Shown: positions 34,938 through 42,848 of the stretch, piece by piece
How positions within the stretch are numbered: position 1 is the stretch's first letter
Layout: each line of letters starts with the position of its first letter
DNA from: Azospirillaceae bacterium
GTDB taxonomy: Bacteria; Pseudomonadota; Alphaproteobacteria; Azospirillales; Azospirillaceae
Direction: 5' to 3'
Assembly (NCBI GenBank): GCA_028281465.1
Contig: JANQJV010000086.1
Location: forward strand, 1-42,848
Length of the DNA: 42,848 nt
Position numbers and translations under genes: made by a program
Notes under the pieces: generated by a model
Told to the model about the DNA's origin: nothing
What the model saw: only the letters and a program-made list of their open reading frames with translations
The model's database searches: none

Positions 34938-35698
34938 CCGATTCGTCACCGGGCCCGTCGGCGGAGTCTCTCCAGCGCCGTGTTCTGTTCCGCGATAGCG
35001 TCGTGCTCGTGCTGGACAAGCCGGCCGGTTTGTCCATACACCCGGGGCCACGAACACCGATCAGCCTGGAGGCCTTCCTGCCAGCGCTGCAGTTTGGTCT
35101 GTCCGCACCACCACACCTGGTGCACCGACTGGACCGTGACACCAGCGGCTGCCTGGTCCTAGCCCGGCACCGGAAAGGTCTGCGCCGGCTCAACCAAGCC
35201 TTTGCCGACGGCAGAGTGGAAAAGCTCTACTGGGCCGTGGTTGACGGCCGCCCGCCCTGCGCGGCCGGTCGGATCGACACCCCCTTGATCAAGCACAACG
35301 ACCCGAGCGGCTGGCGCATGATGGAAGCCCCCGGTGGGCAGTCCGCCGTGACCGACTATCACGTGTTGTATGCTTCCGCCGTCGGCAGCCTGTTGGCGCT
35401 GTGGCCGCGCACCGGGCGTACACACCAGGTGCGCGTCCACTGCGCCGGGATCGGCTGTCCGGTGGTCGGCGACCCGGTCTACGGCCAGGGCCATGGCGCC
35501 ATGTTATTGCATGCCCGAGCCATCACCATTCCGCCGCTCAGCGTCAACCGCCAAGCCATCCCAGTGGTCGCGCCGGTGCCCGAAGCCATGGCCCACGCCC
35601 TCCACACCCTAGGGACGCCGATGTCGATTCTTCGTCACGACGCCCCATCGGCGACGCAGCACACATCCAAGTCCGGGCACACATCCAAGCCCGGGTGA
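34934..35698 (+). CDS. RluA-family RNA pseudouridine synthase
   Basis: A 254-residue pseudouridine synthase. The catalytic Asp lies in HRLDRDTSGCLVLAR, the RluA signature; VLDKPAGLSIHPG precedes it and PRTGRTHQVRVH follows, both family landmarks. There is no S4 domain, so it resembles the shorter RluA-type enzymes. RNA target unknown. It starts at GTG in a GTGA overlap with the aminotransferase stop. The C-terminal end carries a short tandem duplication (HTSKSGHTSKPG), outside the conserved fold. Confidence 0.9.
   Translation: MTDSSPGPSAESLQRRVLFRDSVVLVLDKPAGLSIHPGPRTPISLEAFLPALQFGLSAPPHLVHRLDRDTSGCLVLARHRKGLRRLNQAFADGRVEKLYWAVVDGRPPCAAGRIDTPLIKHNDPSGWRMMEAPGGQSAVTDYHVLYASAVGSLLALWPRTGRTHQVRVHCAGIGCPVVGDPVYGQGHGAMLLHARAITIPPLSVNRQAIPVVAPVPEAMAHALHTLGTPMSILRHDAPSATQHTSKSGHTSKPG
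35660..35695. repeat. 18-bp in-frame tandem duplication at a gene end
   Basis: Two copies of CACACATCCAAGYCCGGG, one base different, lie in the last codons of the pseudouridine synthase gene and keep frame. Confidence 0.75.
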
Positions 35699-36192
35699 GT
35701 CCGGCCAATGCCAACGGCCTGATGTGATGACTGTTCGTTGAACCGGCTTGCTTCGAAACACCGGCCTCCGTGTCAGCGGACCTGGTTTGACATCGAAACG
35801 AACACAAGTCGGCAACGGGGGCCGCAACCGAGGGGCCTTTACCATGACACCCGTACATCTGATCCCAATCGAACTCAACGCCGAGCCGAGCGACGCTAGG
35901 GCAAATCCCGAGCAGACTGATTCAATCTGCGACGACGATTTGATCTAAAATCAAAGCGCTAGAGCGTTTGCCGCGAACCAGTACGAACGGAAGACGCTCT
36001 CGCCCGCCTTCGCGGATTTGCTCTCGAAACACCGATTTTGCGGGTTGATGGCGCCTGCTAACGCTTTAGCCCTACGCGATGAGCGTTTATCTAATCGCGG
36101 ACAGCACAGTCCCGTCCTCATTCCGTCCAAGTGCAACCCCGTCCACGACTCGGCCGTGGACCGGCGCGCAGCCGGACCGCCGAGATGAACCA
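35699..36192. other. Intergenic region between convergent genes, with a MITE-like element
   Basis: Sequence between the pseudouridine synthase and the transketolase, whose 3' ends face each other. Apart from the element at 35898-36024, no gene is supported. A 66-codon open frame across the element has no family resemblance. Confidence 0.5.
35898..36024. mobile_element. MITE-like inverted-repeat element, copy 2
   Basis: About 127 bp with ends AGGGCAAATCC and GGATTTGCTCT, a diverged version of the 31996-32147 element. It shares TCTGCGACGA near the left end and CGGAAGACGCTCT near the right. The centre has its own palindrome-like AAAGCGCTAGAGCGTTT. No coding capacity. Confidence 0.65.
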
Positions 36193-38202
36193 TCACGCCC
36201 CAAGCTTCGCCATGACTTTCTCCGCCACGGCTTCGCCGGTCAGGCCGAACTCCGCAAACAGGGCGTCGCCCGGGCCGGATAGACCGAACGAGGGCAATGC
36301 GATGATTAGACCATCCGGCCCGACATACCGCTCCCACCCGAAAGGCGCCGCCGCCTCGATCGCCACGCGCAGGACACCGGCCCCACCCAGCACATGGGAT
36401 CGGTAAGCGGCGGGCTGCGCCTCAAACAGCTCCCACGACGGCAATGACACCATGGCCGCCCCGATGCCGTTTCCCTGCAGCAGCTCGCGCGCGCGCTTCG
36501 CCACCGCCACTTCCGATCCTGTCGCGATCAGGGTCACGCGGCGTGGGCCGTCGGCCTCTTCCAACACGTAGCCGCCCTGTGCACACCGGTTTTGCGCCGT
36601 GTGGTGCACACGCACCGTAGGCAGTGGCTGGCGTGACAAGGCCAGAACGCTTGGTCCCCGGACTTCGGACAAGGCGAGCGCCCAGCATTCCGCCGTTTCG
36701 ACGCTGTCGGCCGGCCGGAACACGGTCAGTTGCGGCGTCGCCCGCAGCATCGCCAGATGTTCCACCGGTTGGTGAGTCGGTCCATCTTCGCCAACACCAA
36801 TCGAATCGTGGGTCAACACATAGACCACGCGCAACCCCATCAGGGCGGACAGCCGCATGGCATTGCGCATGTAGTCGGCGAAAACCAGGAATGTGCCGCA
36901 ATACGGGATGAAGCCCCCGTGCAGCGCCAGGCCGTTGACCGCCGCCGCCATGGCAAACTCGCGCACGCCGTAGTGGATGTACCGTCCTCCGTAGTCGCCC
37001 GGGGCGACCCGCTCCATTTCCTTCGCCTTGGTCAGGTTGGAGCCGGTCAGGTCCGCGGACCCCCCGATGAGCGTCGGCACGGCCTTCACCAAGTGTTCCA
37101 GCACGTCCTGCGACGCCTTCCGCGTCGGCACCTTGGGGGGCGCACCGCATACGTTGCGCTTAAAGGCGGTCAAGACGTCTTGCCAGCCCTCCGGCAGGGT
37201 GCCGGCCAGGGCGGTCTCAAAGCGGCCGCGACGGTCCAGCTCAACAGCGGCGAGACGGCGCTGCCAGGCCTGACGCGGCGCTTGGCCACGCAGGCCCGCT
37301 TCGCGCCATACGGCCAGAATCGGCTCGGGCACATCGAACGGTGCATGCGGCCAGTCCAGGTGCTGCCGCAAACCGGCCAGCTCTTCCGCACCCAGCGCCG
37401 CCCCATGGGCCTTCTCGCTGCCGGCCTTGGTCGGGGCACCGTAGCCAATGGTGGTGCGACAGGCGATCAGGAAGGGTCGATCACTCTGCTGTGCCTGGAT
37501 AATGGCATCGCCAACCGCCACCGGGTCGTGTCCATCGACCGCGGTGCCATCCCAGCCGCATGCCCGCACGCGAGCCAACTGGTCGTCCGACACGGCCAAA
37601 GCCGTCCGCCCGTCGATACTGATGCCGTTGTCGTCCCAAAACACGGTGAGCTTGTGCAGGCGCAAGTGGCCAGCCAATGAGATCGCTTCGTGGCTGATGC
37701 CTTCCATCAGATCGCCGTCACCGGCAATGACGTAGGTGCGGTGGTCGACCAAATCGTCACCGAATCGGGCGTTCAGCATGCGCTCGGCCAGGGCCATGCC
37801 AACGGCATTGGCCAAACCCTGCCCGAGCGGCCCCGTCGTCGTCTCCACACCACGGGTGAGGAATGCCTCCGGATGCCCTGGTGTCCGGCTGTGGAGCTGG
37901 CGGAACGCCGCAATCTGCGCCCGGTCGACGTCGGCATAGCCGGTGAGATACAAGAGCGCATACTGCAGCATCGAACCATGACCGGCAGACAGCACGAAGC
38001 GGTCGCGGTCCGGCCAATCGGGGACCGTTGGATCGAACTTCAGGAAGCGCGTGAAGAGAACCGTGGCAACATCGGCCATCCCCATGGGCATACCGGGATG
38101 GCCGGAGTTGGCAGCCTGCACGGCATCGGCCGCAAGCATGCGGATGGCATTGGCCATGCGGCCATGGTCCCGGACGGGACCGTCAGTCTCGGCTGTCGAC
38201 AT
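36193..38202 (-). CDS. tkt: Transketolase
   Basis: A 669-residue thiamine-diphosphate enzyme of the pentose phosphate pathway, full length. It opens with MANAIRMLAADAVQAANSGHPGMPMGMA, the N-terminal transketolase motif with the substrate-binding His. The ThDP motif is GDGDLMEGISHEAISLAGHLRLHKLTVFWDDN; the pyrimidine-binding domain has GVREFAMAAAVNGLALHGG and DSIGVGEDGPTHQPVEHLA; the C-terminal domain ends with FGLSGPGDALFAEFGLTGEAV. All catalytic elements look intact. It follows lptF by 52 bp on the same strand. In some hosts transketolase is linked to carbon fixation genes; none is seen here. Confidence 0.97.
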   Translation of the reverse strand: MSTAETDGPVRDHGRMANAIRMLAADAVQAANSGHPGMPMGMADVATVLFTRFLKFDPTVPDWPDRDRFVLSAGHGSMLQYALLYLTGYADVDRAQIAAFRQLHSRTPGHPEAFLTRGVETTTGPLGQGLANAVGMALAERMLNARFGDDLVDHRTYVIAGDGDLMEGISHEAISLAGHLRLHKLTVFWDDNGISIDGRTALAVSDDQLARVRACGWDGTAVDGHDPVAVGDAIIQAQQSDRPFLIACRTTIGYGAPTKAGSEKAHGAALGAEELAGLRQHLDWPHAPFDVPEPILAVWREAGLRGQAPRQAWQRRLAAVELDRRGRFETALAGTLPEGWQDVLTAFKRNVCGAPPKVPTRKASQDVLEHLVKAVPTLIGGSADLTGSNLTKAKEMERVAPGDYGGRYIHYGVREFAMAAAVNGLALHGGFIPYCGTFLVFADYMRNAMRLSALMGLRVVYVLTHDSIGVGEDGPTHQPVEHLAMLRATPQLTVFRPADSVETAECWALALSEVRGPSVLALSRQPLPTVRVHHTAQNRCAQGGYVLEEADGPRRVTLIATGSEVAVAKRARELLQGNGIGAAMVSLPSWELFEAQPAAYRSHVLGGAGVLRVAIEAAAPFGWERYVGPDGLIIALPSFGLSGPGDALFAEFGLTGEAVAEKVMAKLGA

Positions 38203-38254
38203 GGAAGCCCGAACCTTCTTTTTGCGGGACCGCGGCCGGCCCCAAAATCCCGCA

Positions 38255-39334
38255 TTACTGCCGCGACATCAGCCAGGCGGCCGGCAGAACGGGTATCAGG
38301 TAGGCCAGATACATGACCGGTACGAACCCCAGGTTCTTGCTGGCAAGACCGGTCAACCCGAGAGAGGAACTTTGCAGGACGAGTACCAGAACGCAAGCGA
38401 CGACAATACGTTGGCTCTGGCCGCGGCGATTGTACTCGCCGAGCAGCACGGCGGCCGTGGCAATGAAGGCGAAGGCGAGCGCCAACAGCGGAGTCGACAG
38501 ACGCATGTGCAGTTCGGCCAAAAACTGCCGGATCATCTCCACCGGCAGATCAGGCCCTTCGGGTGGTGACAGCAATTCCGCGACGGAGCGCTCGCGCGGG
38601 TCGGCGAACCGCCCCTCTCCATCACCGGATTCAAGAAGAAAATCAACAACGTAGCGGTCGAAATGCAACTCAGAGAAACGGTTGGTCGCGGTTTCCAACT
38701 CCTGGCGTACGCCGTCCTCCATAACCAAGCGAATCCCACCGGGCGCGTCGCCCATGAGGCCATGCCGCGCCATCACGGTGACCTCCTTGCCGTCCTTACG
38801 CCGGTCGTGCACCAAAAGGCCTTGCAGGGCGCCATCCGCACCACGACTGCGGATGTAGACGGTGAGGCCCTCGGCCACCTGGTTGAAGGCGCCTTCGCGG
38901 ATCAACACTGACGCGTACTCATGACGCACGGCGTACTGCAGGCGTACGAGCTCGCGGTTAGCCCACGGGCTGGCATACAGATTGATGGCGTACACAAGCA
39001 GGGTGACAATCAGCCCTAGCAACAGCGCCGGCGCTGCAAGCGACAAAGGCCCGACACCCGTGGCGCGCATCACCACCAATTCGCTATCCATGGTGAGCTT
39101 GTTATAGGTGAACAATACCGCACCGGCCAAGGCGAGAGGCAGCACGATGCCGATGAAGGTGGGGACGGTGAGCAGCATGAGCTGCAGGAAGACATGGAAC
39201 GGTGCGCCAGCGTTGATGACGAGATCGATCAGGCGCAGGGACTGGGTCACCCAGATTGCTGCGGTCACGGCCAAGGTGGACAGCAACGTCGCCGTGGCGA
39301 GGTTGCGGAACAGATAACGGCTGAGGCGGTTCAT
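38255..39334 (-). CDS. lptF: LPS export ABC transporter permease LptF
   Basis: A 359-residue inner-membrane permease of the LptF/LptG family, part of the LptBFG complex that extracts lipopolysaccharide. The order is three N-terminal helices (NLATATLLSTLAVTAAIWVTQSLRLIDLVIN, then FLQLMLLTVPTFIGIVLPLALAGAVLF, MDSELVVMRATGVGPLSLAAPALLLG), a periplasmic beta-jellyroll (about 125-260) and three C-terminal helices starting MRLSTPLLALAFAFIATAAVLLGEYNRRGQ. The E...RRGQ pattern and early MDSELVVMRA fit LptF rather than LptG. The usual partner lptG is not adjacent in this window, which is mildly unusual. Confidence 0.9.
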   Translation of the reverse strand: MNRLSRYLFRNLATATLLSTLAVTAAIWVTQSLRLIDLVINAGAPFHVFLQLMLLTVPTFIGIVLPLALAGAVLFTYNKLTMDSELVVMRATGVGPLSLAAPALLLGLIVTLLVYAINLYASPWANRELVRLQYAVRHEYASVLIREGAFNQVAEGLTVYIRSRGADGALQGLLVHDRRKDGKEVTVMARHGLMGDAPGGIRLVMEDGVRQELETATNRFSELHFDRYVVDFLLESGDGEGRFADPRERSVAELLSPPEGPDLPVEMIRQFLAELHMRLSTPLLALAFAFIATAAVLLGEYNRRGQSQRIVVACVLVLVLQSSSLGLTGLASKNLGFVPVMYLAYLIPVLPAAWLMSRQ

Positions 39335-39425
39335 GCGGGACCCGGCACGCGACGACGCCGACGATCTGGGTACTGCAGCGTCATGCTGCAGTGCCGCACG
39401 GGTCGGCTTGCAAATGAGACCATGG

Positions 39426-40703
39426 TTACAGGGGATTGCTGGAATCGGTCAAGCCGGAGCCGTGGTGGCCGGCAGTGCTGCGTGCTTTGGCGAGTCCGCT
39501 GGCCGCGATGGCGCTGATCGGCACCAAGGTCAGACCGCGCGCGGCCAGGCGGGATAGCCATTCGGCGAGGACGGCCAACGTACTATCGTAAGGATGACCG
39601 ATACCGACGGCCCGGCCCCGGCTGCGCGCCACCTGTTCCAATTCCGCGAGACGGAGGCGGATCGCCGCCGGGGTGGCGTCGGTGTCGAGAAACACGTCGC
39701 GCCGCACCAGCGGCACGGCGCGGTGAGCGGAAAGCCCGCTCGCCACGCTCGCGCCCGTGGTCAAAGAGTCCAAGAACAACAGTCCGCGCGCCGCTACCTC
39801 GTCGAGCACCAGGGCCATACCCGCCGCGTCCGCAGTGAATCGGCTGCCCATATGGTTGTTGATGCCGACATAGCCGTCGAACCGCGCCAGGGCGGTGGTT
39901 AGGCGGTCGCGGATCTGCGCCGCCGCCAGGTGGGTGTACAAGGCGCCCGGACCCGGGTCGTGTTCAGGGCTGACCGGTTCCATGGGGACGTGCACCAACA
40001 GCTCGTGGCCGGCGGCACGGGCGGCCTTGGTCTGCTGTGGCAATCCGGCGGCGTAGGGCAGGAACGCTAGGGTCAGGGGGCCGGGCAGACCGATCACCCA
40101 GCGCACCCGCTCGGGGTCGAGGCCTAGATCGTCCAAGACCACGGCGACACGCGGCTGGCCCGCCGACATAACCACCGGCACGGCATATCTTCGCCAAGCC
40201 GGCAGATCCACCAGCCGTGACGGCCTTGAGTCGTCCGGCAACCGGGTGGACCGCACCGCCTGGGGCTCTGGCTCGGGCTGGGGCTGGGGCTGGGGTGCGA
40301 CCACCGGTGCTGGCGGCACGGGCCAGACCGGTGTGGGCGGTCGAGCCGGTGCCGTCACCGTGCCGGGCGTCGACAAGGCGTCGTCCCACCAGGGCCGGGG
40401 CAGACGGGCCGGCAAGGGTCCGGGCGACCAGGTCACCGGCGGCCGCACCGACGCCTCCGGGCCGCGTGGCGCGGCCCCCCCGGGCCGCCCGGACGTCGCA
40501 CCGGGACGTCGCACCTCCGACACCGCGGTCGCGGCCGGCTCCGGTGCGCCGGAGCCAAGGACCAAGCCCACCAACAGCCCAATCAGAACGCCGATACAGA
40601 ACAGGCAAGTGCCGCCCGTCAGCACCGGCATCCAGCCAGAGGAGGGGGGCCGCTGCCGGGGGGCACGATGCGACCGTGCGGCCGATCGGACCGGCCGCGT
40701 CAA
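39426..40703 (-). CDS. Divergent polysaccharide deacetylase family protein
   Basis: A 425-residue protein with one membrane helix (about residues 27-50), a long Pro/Ala/Gly linker (about 52-165, including a PQPQPQPEPEPQ stretch) and a C-terminal domain of the 'divergent polysaccharide deacetylase' family (about 180-410). Landmarks are VAVVLDDLGLD, LTLAFLPYA, GHELLVHVPMEP, NNHMGSRFT, LLFLDSLTT and GIGHPYDSTL, in the family's order. The Asp-Asp and His positions suggest metal binding. The domain should be periplasmic. It likely modifies an envelope glycan, but no member's substrate is clear to me. Confidence 0.9.
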   Translation of the reverse strand: MTRPVRSAARSHRAPRQRPPSSGWMPVLTGGTCLFCIGVLIGLLVGLVLGSGAPEPAATAVSEVRRPGATSGRPGGAAPRGPEASVRPPVTWSPGPLPARLPRPWWDDALSTPGTVTAPARPPTPVWPVPPAPVVAPQPQPQPEPEPQAVRSTRLPDDSRPSRLVDLPAWRRYAVPVVMSAGQPRVAVVLDDLGLDPERVRWVIGLPGPLTLAFLPYAAGLPQQTKAARAAGHELLVHVPMEPVSPEHDPGPGALYTHLAAAQIRDRLTTALARFDGYVGINNHMGSRFTADAAGMALVLDEVAARGLLFLDSLTTGASVASGLSAHRAVPLVRRDVFLDTDATPAAIRLRLAELEQVARSRGRAVGIGHPYDSTLAVLAEWLSRLAARGLTLVPISAIAASGLAKARSTAGHHGSGLTDSSNPL

Positions 40704-40879
40704 GGCCGTTGTCCTGACTCACAGCACCCGGTGCCGGACCGCGGCACCGGGCGACGAACGGATGAGTTGAACCGCACCGGCCACCCTCATTCGGGGACGA
40801 ACGGCCCGACCATCCCGCGTGCGAACGCGTGGCGTCAATGCCCCGACCGCCCCCGCACGCTTTGTGCACAGCTAAGCGG

Positions 40880-42205
40880 TCACGCCTGTGCGTCACCCGC
40901 CGGCGGCTTGGTGTCTCGTTTCGACCGCCCGGTCACTGCTGCGTCGACGCTTTCGCCCGGCATCAAGGTGTCTGCGGCATGCTCGACGAAATCCTTGGCA
41001 AACCGCTCACTAAACCCGGACAGGAAACCGATGATCCACACGGTGCCCAGAACATTGGCCGGATTGGTCGCCGCGCTTCCGCCGAAGGGACCGATCGTCG
41101 CCACCGACAAAAGCCCAGCGTTGAAGATGGCAAACACCAAGCATGCGAAGGCAATGCCGACCAAGGGTTTCACGAACGCCGTGGCGGCGACCAAGAGCGG
41201 GTTGAAGGTGGTGAGCTTGGCATAGGTGTCGAGCCGCGTGAGAATGCTAACGATGCCGCCGATCGCGGCGGAGAAGATCAAGACACCGATCAAGGATTCG
41301 GCCCCGGTCGCCTCTGCGGCCGGAACCAGCGGTGGGCCGAACAGGGCCATGAAAACGGCGAACAAGACAAAGAAAACGAACAGGCTTGCCAGCAGGGTGC
41401 CCAGTGCGGAATCGCCGGCCACCCGGTAGACTTGGCGCGACAGAATGCCCGTACTGTACTGCACCGAGCGGGCCAATTCGTCGGCGAGGGCCCGCGCGAT
41501 GACGACATTGGGCGTTTCACCGGTCAGGCTGTCGACGACGACCATCATTGCCTGTTCCCGCTCCACCAACTGTTCGGCCGATGCCCGGGGCAAGAGCGTC
41601 AAGAGCCGCGCCAACTCCACCTGCGCCGCTTCGCTCAGCGGTTGGTTCAATCGCTGGTGCACAGCCGCGGCGACATCGTCGCGAATCGTCTGCGCCTTGG
41701 CCTGCATCGCCGCCGTCGCTGCGCTCGGCGTCCGCACACTCTGCAGCGCTTTTGCGGTCTGATCACGCACCACGGTCGCCGCCGTGCGCACGAAGCTGCC
41801 GGCTTGCTTGGCCGCCTCCTTCAAGCCTTGGGCTGCCACGCTGGCCACGCTGGCCGCTTTGGCGACAGCCCCGGGCTGTTCACCCGGTGCCGGCTCGGTG
41901 CCCCGCGACGGCTGTGCCTCGAGCGATGGTGCCGACTCGCCGGCATCCGGCCCAGCGGTGGCGGTAGCGGTCGTGGTCGACGATGTGCCATCGGTCGGCG
42001 CGGGCGCCTCGGATGCCGACGGTGTTGGTGTTGCTGCGGCCGACGCAGCAGCGGCAACCGGCGCGGGTGTTTCGGCCGCTTTGGCCACCCTGGCACGGTT
42101 GCCGCTCTGACCGCGACTGGTCTTGGACTCGGCGGTAGCACCACCGCCTGCCGCATCGCTCGATGCCGATCCGGTTTTGTTGCTCTCGTTTTCCGGCGTC
42201 GTCAT
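40880..42205 (-). CDS. Membrane protein with long low-complexity N-terminus
   Basis: A 441-residue protein from the ATG at 42205; upstream in-frame starts reach 42283 but look non-coding. The first ~115 residues are Ala/Thr/Ser/Pro-rich low-complexity sequence. A helical, partly amphipathic stretch follows (about 120-235, with repeated Ala and Arg/Lys). Four or so hydrophobic segments come after about residue 250 (ALGTLLASLFVFFVLFAVFMALFG; SLIGVLIFSAAIGGIVSILTRL; FNPLLVAATAFVKPLVGIAFACLVFAIFNAGLL; NVLGTVWIIGFLSGFSERF). The end is a short charged tail. The FLSGFSERF segment is the most conserved-looking motif. I cannot assign a function. Confidence 0.75.
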   Translation of the reverse strand: MTTPENESNKTGSASSDAAGGGATAESKTSRGQSGNRARVAKAAETPAPVAAAASAAATPTPSASEAPAPTDGTSSTTTATATAGPDAGESAPSLEAQPSRGTEPAPGEQPGAVAKAASVASVAAQGLKEAAKQAGSFVRTAATVVRDQTAKALQSVRTPSAATAAMQAKAQTIRDDVAAAVHQRLNQPLSEAAQVELARLLTLLPRASAEQLVEREQAMMVVVDSLTGETPNVVIARALADELARSVQYSTGILSRQVYRVAGDSALGTLLASLFVFFVLFAVFMALFGPPLVPAAEATGAESLIGVLIFSAAIGGIVSILTRLDTYAKLTTFNPLLVAATAFVKPLVGIAFACLVFAIFNAGLLSVATIGPFGGSAATNPANVLGTVWIIGFLSGFSERFAKDFVEHAADTLMPGESVDAAVTGRSKRDTKPPAGDAQA

Positions 42206-42848
42206 GACCCTGTATCTCCCTTGGTTTTGAACCCGGCTCGGCCCGACTGGCTCCCAAGTCCGCCCACAACCGGGCGGCACCACGACACGAGGCCGGCAAA
42301 ACCGTGGCCGGACTGTCCGGCAAGATCAAGGCTCTTCCCTTGCGAAATAGCATCGCACCCGAAGCCGACGCAGCGATCGTTTTGAGGTCGTTTCAATGAC
42401 TCCATCCCACCGCCGGTCTGTGGGTCGGCAGTTTTCGAGGCTTGACTGCTGCCAGTACCGTAAACCTCTGGCGCCGTTCGTGATCTGTAGCGCCGACACC
42501 CCACAGCAGGAACCGACGGCCCCCGACACCGGGGGCACACCCCAGACACCACCTTGGTTAATGATGAAGCTCTGAGAGCCTTGAGACAGCCGCTACTGAT
42601 TGCGGCCAAGTCAAGACAGCGTTGTTTCTCGTAGTTCACTGCATTGCATGGGCAGCTCGCGCATTCGTGCGGCCTGCTGGCAAGTCTTCCGCGGACGCCC
42701 GGATGCGACCCGCCCCGTCCGCCGCCATTCTCCGCCGTCATGGTGTTATACCGATGGCCCGCCTTGACGACAGGTTCGGTTTCGGCGCTGAACCAGGAGC
42801 GCCGGCATCCCTGCCGGCTGGACCGCCGCCATCTTGGCGGCCGGCCGC
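42206..42848. other. Intergenic region at the window end
   Basis: No gene is supported. It contains sequence able to form small GC hairpins near 42510-42545 and ends in the second copy of the palindromic repeat. Confidence 0.45.
42748..42848. repeat. Dispersed palindromic repeat, partial copy cut by the window end
   Basis: It matches 26757-26857 over its whole visible length with roughly nine scattered differences, same orientation, including the two hairpins GCCGGCA/TGCCGGC-like and GCCGCCA/TGGCGGC. The remainder lies outside the window. Confidence 0.85.

Noticed and set aside
42202-42741. 179-codon minus-strand open frame at the window end
   Set aside because: It shows no domain or ribosome binding site and overlaps the start of the neighbouring membrane protein gene.

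Overview
The window is high-GC DNA that reads like an alphaproteobacterial chromosome, possibly from a Rhodospirillales-type organism. The support is a FixL/FixJ-like pair with a MASE1 sensor, LptF, a 'divergent' polysaccharide deacetylase, a BKACE enzyme, transketolase, a HupE operon with a 'transmembrane anchor' partner, and dispersed repeats of a kind common in that class. The taxonomic call is inference. I saw no rRNA, tRNA or CRISPR array.

Layout. 0.4-2.1 kb: His-rich exported protein, HupE/UreJ metal transporter and a membrane-anchored partner. 2.5-5.8 kb: TypA/BipA GTPase, a small membrane protein and an unrecognised protein that faintly resembles an archaeo-eukaryotic primase. 5.8-6.5 kb: decayed sequence with the 3' end of an IS1634-like transposase. 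6.7-18.7 kb: an apparent phosphonate biosynthesis island. 18.7-20.6 kb: decayed sequence with the 5' part of an IS1634-like transposase. 20.6-25.3 kb: TPR/glycosyltransferase-like protein and a FixLJ-like two-component system. 25.6-35.7 kb: coiled-coil membrane protein, BKACE enzyme, TPR/PRMT-like methyltransferase, UMF1 transporter, MarR regulator, AMIN/Sel1 periplasmic protein, aminotransferase and RluA-type pseudouridine synthase. 36.2-42.2 kb (all minus strand): transketolase, LptF, divergent polysaccharide deacetylase and a membrane protein.

The most interesting part is the island. One rightward, translationally coupled operon (11.4-18.7 kb) encodes PEP mutase, phosphonopyruvate decarboxylase, a class I methyltransferase, a TauD-like Fe(II)/2-oxoglutarate dioxygenase, a sugar-phosphate/CMP-type nucleotidyltransferase and a glutamine-dependent asparagine synthetase homologue. 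Diverging from the same AT-rich, palindrome-bearing intergenic region is a leftward operon: a 73-residue peptide with a strong ribosome binding site, a ferritin-like diiron protein, and a nucleotidyltransferase whose C-terminus looks like a PqqD/RRE-type peptide-binding domain. To its left lie an HPr-kinase-like protein and a thymidylate-kinase-like protein, facing away from each other. Phosphonate genes beside a peptide gene, an RRE-like domain, an HprK-like kinase and an AsnB homologue suggest a peptide carrying a phosphonate group, or a CMP-activated phosphonate head group. No transporter, no phosphonoacetaldehyde transaminase or reductase and no lasso protease is present, so the product cannot be read from the sequence.

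Dispersed repeats are frequent: two MITE-like inverted-repeat elements, two copies of a roughly 100-bp palindromic repeat (one cut by the window end), a ~38-bp sequence near each IS relic, and several 14-18 bp tandem duplications inside and outside genes.
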